From Anaerolineales bacterium UBA3071 (GTDB lineage: Bacteria; Chloroflexota; Anaerolineae; UBA3071), in contig DFBV01000065.1 of the NCBI GenBank assembly GCA_002366755.1, positions 2,734 to 9,585 on the forward strand: DNA of 6,852 bases, in the 5' to 3' direction. The notes below the pieces were generated by a model. The model was not told the DNA's origin. It was given only the letters and a program-made list of their open reading frames with translations, and did not search any database. Positions 1 through 4,659 of the stretch are shown here, piece by piece. Position numbers and translations under genes: made by a program. How positions within the stretch are numbered: position 1 is the first letter of the stretch; every line of letters starts with the position of its first letter.

Positions 1-299
1 TCGAGTGCGTGCTCACTGTCTATGAAGGCAGCGACGCCGCCCATTCTCTGGGCCTCGGCGATGATATGCTGACAGATGGTGGTTTTGCCCGACATCTCGG
101 GGCCGTAGATCTCGGTGACCCGGCCGCGGGGGATGCCGCCCACGCCCAGCGCGATGTCTAGACCAATGGAGCCGGTGGGGATGACGTCTACATCAAGGTG
201 GGTGGCCTCTCCCAACTTCATAATAGCCGTGTCGCCAAAACGCTTTCTCAAATCACTCACTGCGGTCTCTAGGGCCTGCTCACGACCTGTATCCGACAT
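1..299 (-). CDS. recA: RecA recombinase, N-terminal part (gene continues past left edge)
   Basis: RecA forms ATP-dependent filaments on single-stranded DNA, carries out homologous strand exchange and, in many bacteria, stimulates LexA self-cleavage. The first 99 residues are visible. An N-terminal helical segment (FGDTAIMKLGE, about 21-31) is followed by the ATPase-core start PTGSIGLDIALGVGGIPRGR (41-60) and the Walker A loop GPEMSGKTT (66-74), then AFIDSEHAL (91-99). Order and numbering match E. coli RecA without gaps. The start is an ATG at 299-297 with GAGGAG about 9 nt upstream. The Walker A has Met at position 69, where Ser is usual; Lys72 and Thr73 are kept, so it should still bind ATP. 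The C-terminal two thirds lie outside the window. A promoter (373-401) stands directly upstream, so recA is probably transcribed separately from the permease gene behind it. The identification is firm. Confidence 0.97.
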   Translation of the reverse strand, partial: MSDTGREQALETAVSDLRKRFGDTAIMKLGEATHLDVDVIPTGSIGLDIALGVGGIPRGRVTEIYGPEMSGKTTICQHIIAEAQRMGGVAAFIDSEHAL

Positions 300-331
300 T
301 TACTCTACTCCTCGTGGTATACCCATCAGTT

Positions 332-351
332 GGGCCCGAAGGGGCGAGCCC
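332..351 (-). promoter_or_regulatory. Hairpin in the recA leader
   Basis: On the minus strand this stretch can fold as GGGCTCG - CCCCTT - CGGGCCC, a 7-bp stem with one G-U pair and a six-base loop. It lies between the predicted transcription start (near 366) and the recA ribosome binding site. No T-run follows it, so it is not a classical intrinsic terminator. It could stabilise the mRNA or modulate its translation. The fold is visible; a function is only inferred. Confidence 0.3.
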
Positions 352-372
352 TTCCCACTCATCATCATTCGT

Positions 373-401
373 AGTATACACCAAAACCCGCGAAAAATCA
401 A
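373..401 (-). promoter_or_regulatory. Sigma-70-type promoter of recA
   Basis: On the minus strand there is a -35 box TTGATT (401-396), a 17-bp spacer and a -10 box TATACT (378-373), five of six matches to TATAAT. The predicted start near 366 gives a leader of about 67 nt before the recA ATG. No palindromic LexA/SOS box of the E. coli (CTGT-N8-ACAG) or Gram-positive (GAAC-N4-GTTC) type overlaps it. Confidence 0.6.
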
Positions 402-601
402 ATCTGTCGAACGTGGAAACGTGAGGCGTAGTACTTCATGGGCCCCACGATATGCGCTCTTCTACCCATCCCCTGGAGGAGTAGTCCGGTTCGTTGCGCA
501 CCAGTCCATCGGGGGAGCCGGGTAGCGCAAAGAGCTGCCTGGTTGAGCTTTCCGCTTGTTCCGCTGTTCCGCTGACATCCCGACGGCATAAGGTTCGCGG
601 G
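402..601. other. Intergenic stretch between the permease and recA
   Basis: About 200 bp lie between the permease stop and the recA promoter. The stretch holds a short tandem repeat (550-574) and otherwise no gene I can support. Minus-strand reading gives a short peptide containing LVRNEPDYSSRGWVEERI (about 440-510). That might be the tail of a decayed gene, but I do not recognise it and it has no credible start. I see no strong intrinsic terminator after the permease gene. Confidence 0.5.
550..574. repeat. Tandem TTCCGCT(T)G repeat, three units
   Basis: Three consecutive units are visible: TTCCGCTTG (550-558), TTCCGCTG (559-566) and TTCCGCTG (567-574), followed by ACAT. A related string, GCTGTTCCGCCTGACAT, appears at about 6289-6305 upstream of the peptidase cluster, so the element may be a dispersed short-unit repeat rather than a local slippage product. 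Confidence 0.55.
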
Positions 602-2287
602 TCAGAACTCGCCCACGTCGCCGATGCGGAAGCGCTCAATGAGCAGGAAACCGGCGGCACAGACGGCCATCAGCAGCGTGCTCATGGCCAGCGCCTGCCC
701 GTAGTTCAGCAACCCCGGCTGCCCCAGGAAGCGGAAGATAGCCACAGGCATGGTCGGGAACTGAGGGCGGGCAATGAGCACCGTGGCTCCGAATTCTCCC
801 ATGCTGACCGTGAAGGCGAACACTGCCCCCACCAGCAGCGCCCGGAAGAGGATGGGCAGGTCAATCTCCCGCACCACCCGCAGCGGCGAAGCACCCATTA
901 CCGCAGCCGCCTCCCGCAGATGCGGGTTCATGCCCCGCAGCACGGGCAGCAGCGTGCGCACGACGAAGGGGAAAGCCACCAGCGTGTGCGCCAGTGGCAC
1001 CAGCAGGGGCGAGGTGCGCAAGTTCAGCGGCGGCTCATCGAGCGCGATGATATAGCCGAAGCCTAGCGTCACCGCCGACGTCCCCAAAGGCAACATGAAC
1101 AGCGGGTCAAGGAAAGCCCGATGACGACCAATGTCAGCCCGCCCCCTCCTCTGCGATGGGGCGAGCAGATAGGCGCTGATGGTGCCCACCACCAACGCCA
1201 GCGCTACCGTCGCCGCGCCGAAGATCAGCGAGTTGCGGATGGCCTCGGCGGGAGGGACGAAGAAGATGGACTGGGTACGGTTGACGAACAGCTCTCGATA
1301 GTAGTGGAGATCATAACGCCCGCCTAGGGAAAAGGAGCGCTCAGCCAGCGCTGCAAGCGGCGAGAGCAGCAACAGCAACATCCCTCCCAGACAGGCGGCG
1401 ACCAGGAATCGGTCTCGCCAGCGGGTCGGGCGCCGGTGTGTGGCCCGCTGTGGCCGGAACTCGATGGGCACGGCCAGCCGCGCTTGTAACCGCGTGTAGA
1501 AAGCCATGATCACAAAGGTGAACACCATCTGCACGATGCCCAGCGCCGCCGCCAGCGGCAGGTGGAACAGATGCACAGCCTGGCGGTAGATCTCCACCTC
1601 CAGCGTAGCGAAGCGGGGCCCGCCCAGAACGAGGATGACGCCGAAGCTGGTGAAGCAGAAGAGGTAGACCAAGAGCGCAGCCGCGACGATGGCTGGCCCC
1701 AACAGCGGCAACGTGATCTCCCGGAAGACCTGCCAACGGCCTGCGCCCAGTACTCGCGCTGCGTCCGCCTGGCGGGGATCGAGATTAGCCCAGAAGCCTC
1801 CCACGATGCGCACGATGATGGTCACATTGTAGAAGACATGAGCCAGCAAGATGAGCCAGATGGTGTGCTGGATGTCAATGGGCGAGGCACTGAGATTGAA
1901 GATGGCCATCAGCCAACCGCCAAGCCGGCCGCGAGCCCCCAGCAACGAGGTGAAGGCGGTTGCCACCACCATCGTGGGCAACACAAAGGGAATGGTGGTC
2001 AGCGCCCGCAGCAGCGATTTGCCCCGAAACTCGTATCGGGCGAAGACGAAGGCCGCCGGCAGGCCTAGCAGCAAGGTCAGCAGCGTGGAGACCGTCGCCT
2101 GCCAGACGGTGAACCACAGCACACGAGCATAGTAAGACTCGCTGATCAGCACACGCAGCGGCCGCAGATCGAGTATCCCCTCTGGTGCCAGGCTGAGCGC
2201 GAAGATGCTGTAGAGAGGGTAGAAGAAGAACAGCACCAGGAAAAGCAAAGGGACAATGTAGATGAACTGCGACAGTCGCTTGTGCAT
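602..2287 (-). CDS. Fused two-domain ABC transporter permease, ThiP / iron(III)-permease type
   Basis: This 561-residue integral membrane protein carries two BPD_transp_1 permease domains in one chain, the layout of ThiP (thiamine) and FbpB-like (iron(III)) importers. Hydrophobic segments lie at about 8-31, 58-82, 94-116, 142-163, 197-222, 244-264, 295-315, 352-376, 395-416, 426-448, 482-505 and 532-551. Both ATPase-contacting EAA loops are present: ADAARVLGAG...ITLPLL (174-196) and REAAAVMGAS...IDLPIL (458-480). Stretches such as LLAHVFYN (147-154), FCFTSFGVILVLGG (210-223) and SMGEFG (495-500) resemble the corresponding parts of E. coli ThiP as I recall them, so ThiP-like is favoured, but substrate cannot be read from a permease. 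The start ATG (2287-2285) has GAGGA 7 nt upstream. The peptidase A stop is 40 bp upstream, so cotranscription is likely. No solute-binding protein or ATPase gene is adjacent. Confidence 0.88.
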   Translation of the reverse strand: MHKRLSQFIYIVPLLFLVLFFFYPLYSIFALSLAPEGILDLRPLRVLISESYYARVLWFTVWQATVSTLLTLLLGLPAAFVFARYEFRGKSLLRALTTIPFVLPTMVVATAFTSLLGARGRLGGWLMAIFNLSASPIDIQHTIWLILLAHVFYNVTIIVRIVGGFWANLDPRQADAARVLGAGRWQVFREITLPLLGPAIVAAALLVYLFCFTSFGVILVLGGPRFATLEVEIYRQAVHLFHLPLAAALGIVQMVFTFVIMAFYTRLQARLAVPIEFRPQRATHRRPTRWRDRFLVAACLGGMLLLLLSPLAALAERSFSLGGRYDLHYYRELFVNRTQSIFFVPPAEAIRNSLIFGAATVALALVVGTISAYLLAPSQRRGRADIGRHRAFLDPLFMLPLGTSAVTLGFGYIIALDEPPLNLRTSPLLVPLAHTLVAFPFVVRTLLPVLRGMNPHLREAAAVMGASPLRVVREIDLPILFRALLVGAVFAFTVSMGEFGATVLIARPQFPTMPVAIFRFLGQPGLLNYGQALAMSTLLMAVCAAGFLLIERFRIGDVGEF

Positions 2288-2327
2288 CAGAGAGTCCTCT
2301 TCCCTTGTTTCCCTCAGCCCCTTCTCT

Positions 2328-3962
2328 CTACTCCAGTATCCACTGCTGGTACAATGCGTCCAGGTCCCGCCCGCTCACCTTTTCCGCCACAGCCAGGAAG
2401 CTCTCCGCTGTGGCGATCCCGTAGCGATGCTCTTGGAAGTAGGCGCACAGGATGTCGTCGAAGACCAGATCGCCCACCTGCTGTCGCAAATGGTGAAAGA
2501 AGAGCGGCCCCTTGCCGTAGACGATGGGGCCATAGTCTTCCACGTCGAAGCTGGCCACAGGCCCTGCGACTGCCCGATCCCTCCCTTCCTTCCGCGCCTG
2601 CTCCCAGCGATCCCAAAAGCCGGCCCGGCGGGCCCGCTGGGCCACTGTCTCGCCGTACCTGTCCTCGTAGTAGAGGGAGGTGGAATACTGCGTCAGCGCC
2701 TCGTCCAGCCATGGCTCGTCCACCTGATCGTTGCCCACCAGGTTGTACCACCATTGATGGGCCACCTCGTGCGCTACCACCCACTCCGTACGATCGCTAC
2801 ATCCTTTCGTTCCTTTCGTGTCCTTATACAGCCTCTCAGCGATGACGATCAACCCAGGGTACTCGATGCCGCCCGCTGAAGTGTACGTGGCCACCACATC
2901 CAACTCGGTGTAGGGATAGAGCCCGAAGCGCCGGCCAAAGATGCGCAGCGCCTCGGCAGCGACGTCGAGCACCACCTCCCCCCCCTCGGCGTCCCCAGGA
3001 AGATAGTAGGAGCTGACGGTGATACCGTCCACCTCGCGCCGCGTGACCTCGTATTCGTGGCTGAGGACGATGTTGAAATCGCGGGCCGGCCCGCTGACGA
3101 ACCGCCAGGTGGCCGTGCCATCGTCGTGCGCTACGAGCGGAAGCGGTTTGCCCGTGGCTACCACCGTCATCTCCTCCGGCACGGTGAGTGTCACGTCATA
3201 CAGGCTCATGTCGGCGTAGATGACGTCGCCGATGGTCGGCGACAACTCCACGTTCCACCCTTCGTCGTCGTAGACGGGGACAAAGGGATAGAAGTGAGCC
3301 AGGGCCAGGACGCCCTGCTGAGCAGCGAAAGCGCCGTAGTTGCCTCCCGCTCCCAGAGGCACAGTCACTTGGAGATCCAGACCGACCTCGACCGATGCGC
3401 CAGGAGCCAGTGGCGGTTCCAATGGCAAGCGCATGGCCGTGCGATCCAACTCGAATTGCGGCTCCACCGGCTCGCCTTCCACGGTGATCTGCTCGATCAC
3501 CGTCCCGCCCCCTTGCTCGTCGTCCATGTTGGGGAAAAGGCGGAAGTAGAGTTCGTGTAGCGCGATGTCCTCGTTGTTGGTGTAGAGGACATCCGCGTGG
3601 CCGCTCAGCCGCGGCCCGTCCATGTCCAGCGTAAGGTCGAGCCTGTAGCGAGTGGGGTAATCGAGCAAGTCCAGGTCAGCGTGGGCGGCAGGGATCAGCG
3701 CCATCTCCTGCAGCGGCTGATCGTCCCCCCCCTGTGTCCCCCCCACTGGGGGGGATGCAGGGGGGGCCTGTGGCGATGCCAAAGGGCGGCTTGCAGAAGT
3801 TGGGGTGGGAAGGGGGGTAAGAGTTGGGGGATGGGTATTGGGTGCTGGGGTCATTGTGGGCGCGGGTGTGGCAGCAGGCGCGGTAGCCAATTGCGCCAGC
3901 GGTGTGCAGCCGCTGACAAGACCCACCATGATGACGACCAATGCCAGTCCGCGTGTGCCCAT
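2328..3962 (-). CDS. M1-family zinc metallopeptidase, lipoprotein (paralogue A)
   Basis: This is a 544-residue gluzincin metallopeptidase predicted to be anchored outside the membrane. A signal peptide ends in lipobox VSGC with Cys19. A Pro/Thr/Ala-rich linker follows (20-85), then the N-terminal beta domain (about 100-300), with HELYFRLFPN at 136-145, and the catalytic domain. The zinc site is HEVAH (398-402) plus Glu421 in WLDEALTQYS, with the M1 spacing of 18 residues. The transition-state Tyr is probably Tyr482 in VYGKG. The substrate-N-terminus motif GAMEN is replaced by GGIEYPG (364-370). The start ATG has GGGAG 7 nt upstream. It is a close paralogue of the product of 4660-6150, ending likewise in LYQQWIL. 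Oddities are a repeat-derived in-frame insertion (KDTKGTKG, 380-387) just before the zinc site and a palindrome in the linker code. Cell-surface or periplasm-side peptide processing is likely; the substrate is unknown. Confidence 0.92.
   Translation of the reverse strand: MGTRGLALVVIMVGLVSGCTPLAQLATAPAATPAPTMTPAPNTHPPTLTPLPTPTSASRPLASPQAPPASPPVGGTQGGDDQPLQEMALIPAAHADLDLLDYPTRYRLDLTLDMDGPRLSGHADVLYTNNEDIALHELYFRLFPNMDDEQGGGTVIEQITVEGEPVEPQFELDRTAMRLPLEPPLAPGASVEVGLDLQVTVPLGAGGNYGAFAAQQGVLALAHFYPFVPVYDDEGWNVELSPTIGDVIYADMSLYDVTLTVPEEMTVVATGKPLPLVAHDDGTATWRFVSGPARDFNIVLSHEYEVTRREVDGITVSSYYLPGDAEGGEVVLDVAAEALRIFGRRFGLYPYTELDVVATYTSAGGIEYPGLIVIAERLYKDTKGTKGCSDRTEWVVAHEVAHQWWYNLVGNDQVDEPWLDEALTQYSTSLYYEDRYGETVAQRARRAGFWDRWEQARKEGRDRAVAGPVASFDVEDYGPIVYGKGPLFFHHLRQQVGDLVFDDILCAYFQEHRYGIATAESFLAVAEKVSGRDLDALYQQWILE
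2804..2825 (-). repeat. 22-bp interspersed repeat, copy 1 (inside peptidase A)
   Basis: This is identical over 22 bp to 4335-4356 (core TTTCGTTCCTTTCGTG on the plus strand). Together with the adjoining bases it encodes KDTKGTKG at residues 380-387 of peptidase A. Between the EYPGL strand and the zinc-binding helix, peptidase A is six residues longer than its tandem paralogue at this point, as expected if the repeat entered the gene without breaking the frame. It is made of degenerate 9-10-base units (CCTTTCGTT, CCTTTCGTG). Confidence 0.8.
3726..3766. repeat. 41-bp near-perfect palindrome in the linker code of peptidase A
   Basis: Two 19-bp arms (3726-3744 and 3748-3766) flank the trinucleotide ACT. 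Each arm is seven C or G bases, a five-base core (TGTGT left, ATGCA right) and seven more. Seventeen of 19 positions pair as DNA; in RNA the two remaining positions can form G-U pairs, giving an unbroken 19-bp stem. On the minus strand it encodes part of the linker (PPASPPVGGTQGG, about 68-79). Paralogue B has no such linker, so this may be a palindromic mobile repeat tolerated in disordered protein. Confidence 0.75.
3802..3860 (+). other. G-tract cluster with G-quadruplex potential
   Basis: Eight runs of three or more G lie in 59 bp on the plus strand (3802-3805, 3807-3809, 3812-3817, 3826-3830, 3833-3835, 3840-3842, 3847-3850, 3858-3860). The four runs from 3826 to 3850, with loops of 2, 4 and 4 bases, satisfy the usual G3+N1-7 rule. 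The plus strand is the template strand of peptidase A, and the region encodes its Pro/Thr linker. Biased codon use for Pro (CCC/CCA) is a sufficient alternative explanation. Confidence 0.4.
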
Positions 3963-3975
3963 CCCCGCTCTCCCT

Positions 3976-3988
3976 GATACCTGGTATC
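3976..3988. repeat. Perfect 13-bp palindrome upstream of peptidase A
   Basis: GATACCTGGTATC is a perfect 6-1-6 inverted repeat lying between the stop of the decayed gene and the ribosome binding site of peptidase A. It is short enough to be chance, but its size and position would also suit an operator or a small mRNA hairpin. No promoter boxes are clear around it. Confidence 0.3.
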
Positions 3989-4284
3989 TACCTCCGGTAC
4001 GGCATGCTTTGGATTTCCTCGATCTTCATGTCGAAGAAGTGCTGCGTGTTCGCTGGGCGCAGGACAACCGCTGTGTCTGCCCCGCGACCGGTACACCGAT
4101 GACAACGGCCAACTCATCGGTGCGGGCCAACCCCGCGTCGGCGGCCATGAGCGCGATCTCCGCCATCACCTTCATCCCCTCGCCGAAGACGCGCAGGGTG
4201 AAGGCCACAATCTCCCCCACCTCGTAAGTGCCCAGCTTCTTGCGCACAGCGCGGCTGATGCCGGCGAAGGCATGCCCGCACTAG

Positions 4285-4310
4285 CCGCGGATGAACAGAA
4301 AACCGCGGAT
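4285..4310. repeat. CCGCGGAT direct-repeat element inside the pseudogene
   Basis: CCGCGGAT occurs at 4285-4292 and 4303-4310 with GAACAGAAAA between. The block 4275-4309 stands where the family needs only four residues (12 bp) between KV and HAF, so about 23 bp are extra; the frame change across it (2 modulo 3) agrees with that size. It resembles the short-unit GCGGATGAACA type of intergenic repeat. The adjoining bases supply the TAG that ends the upstream segment. Confidence 0.6.
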
Positions 4311-4334
4311 ACCTTGACGCCCGCGGCCTCCATA

Positions 4335-4356
4335 CTTTCGTTCCTTTCGTGTCCTT
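4335..4356 (-). repeat. 22-bp interspersed repeat, copy 2 (inside the pseudogene)
   Basis: This is identical over 22 bp to 2804-2825. Excising 22 bp at this point joins LPEHRAA to MEAAGVKV in one frame and gives the length expected from family members of the ENRKKLEEMGAKV type. That makes it a clean insertion with little or no loss of host sequence, and the resulting frameshift is the first inactivating lesion met on translation. Confidence 0.8.
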
Positions 4357-4659
4357 GCAGCACGGTGCTCAGGGAGCACCTCCGCGGTGTCGAGCTCTCG
4401 GAAGCCGTGAAAATGGGTCACCGCCACCACGTCGTAGCCCTGGAAAACCCGCCCCGCCCGAACCCCTGTCGCTCCGGTGGTAGTCGCCACCAGGATGGTG
4501 CCAATGCCCAGTTTCTCGGCGCGAGCACGGGCAATCTCCAGCGTGCGTTCGGTGTTCCGCTTGCCAGGCTTGTCGAAGTAGACGATAGGTACGGTTGCTG
4601 GCCAGCCTCCATTGTCGCCGTAAGGGTTTCTTCGGAAGAACTCGCAAAGCGGATCCAAG

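Larger units (their letters stand above)
3988..4658 (-). pseudogene. Decayed pyruvate-kinase alpha/beta (C-terminal) domain-like gene
   Basis: Three reading frames together rebuild one small protein of the stand-alone pyruvate-kinase C-terminal-domain-like family, whose cellular role is not established. Segment 1 (from TTG 4658, GGAG 8 nt upstream) reads IVYFDKPGKRNTERTLEIA through LPEHRAA (about 4356). Segment 2 reads MEAAGVKV (4333-4310). Segment 3 reads HAFAGISRAVRKKLGTYEVG through AGLARTDE (4274 to about 4110). Segment 4 reads GADTAVVLRPANTQHFFDM and ends at TAG 3988. Three lesions are visible: a 22-bp insertion (4334-4355 or equivalent), about 23 extra bp within 4275-4309 carrying an in-frame TAG (4281-4283), and loss of one base near 4095 that breaks the GGTGRGADT loop. 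The two insertions sum to about 45 bp, so the frame is restored after them, but the stop remains. It begins right behind peptidase B, so it was probably in the same operon. A truncated N-terminal product of about 125 residues could still be made. Confidence 0.85.

Noticed and set aside
365..430. SOS/LexA operator at the recA promoter
   Set aside because: I looked for CTGT-N8-ACAG and GAAC-N4-GTTC. The only candidates (CTGTCGAACG, CGAACGTGGAAACG) are not palindromic enough.
398..660. Two short minus-strand frames between the permease and recA
   Set aside because: One starts inside the permease gene, neither has a ribosome binding site, and neither product is recognisable. A decayed gene tail remains possible but cannot be supported.
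494..1066. Plus-strand open frame opposite the permease C-terminus
   Set aside because: The translation is low-complexity and highly charged (Q, H, R, E). It is a shadow of the permease gene.
3726..3766. Intrinsic transcription terminator
   Set aside because: The hairpin is strong but lies within a coding frame near its 5' end and is not followed by a T-run on either strand.
2761..4356. CRISPR or tandem array
   Set aside because: The 22-bp repeat occurs only twice, 1.5 kb apart, both within genes, with no regular spacers.
4026..4363. Two separate small genes in place of one pseudogene
   Set aside because: The short frames here match consecutive parts of one family in order, and the frame shifts are accounted for by defined insertions and a one-base loss.
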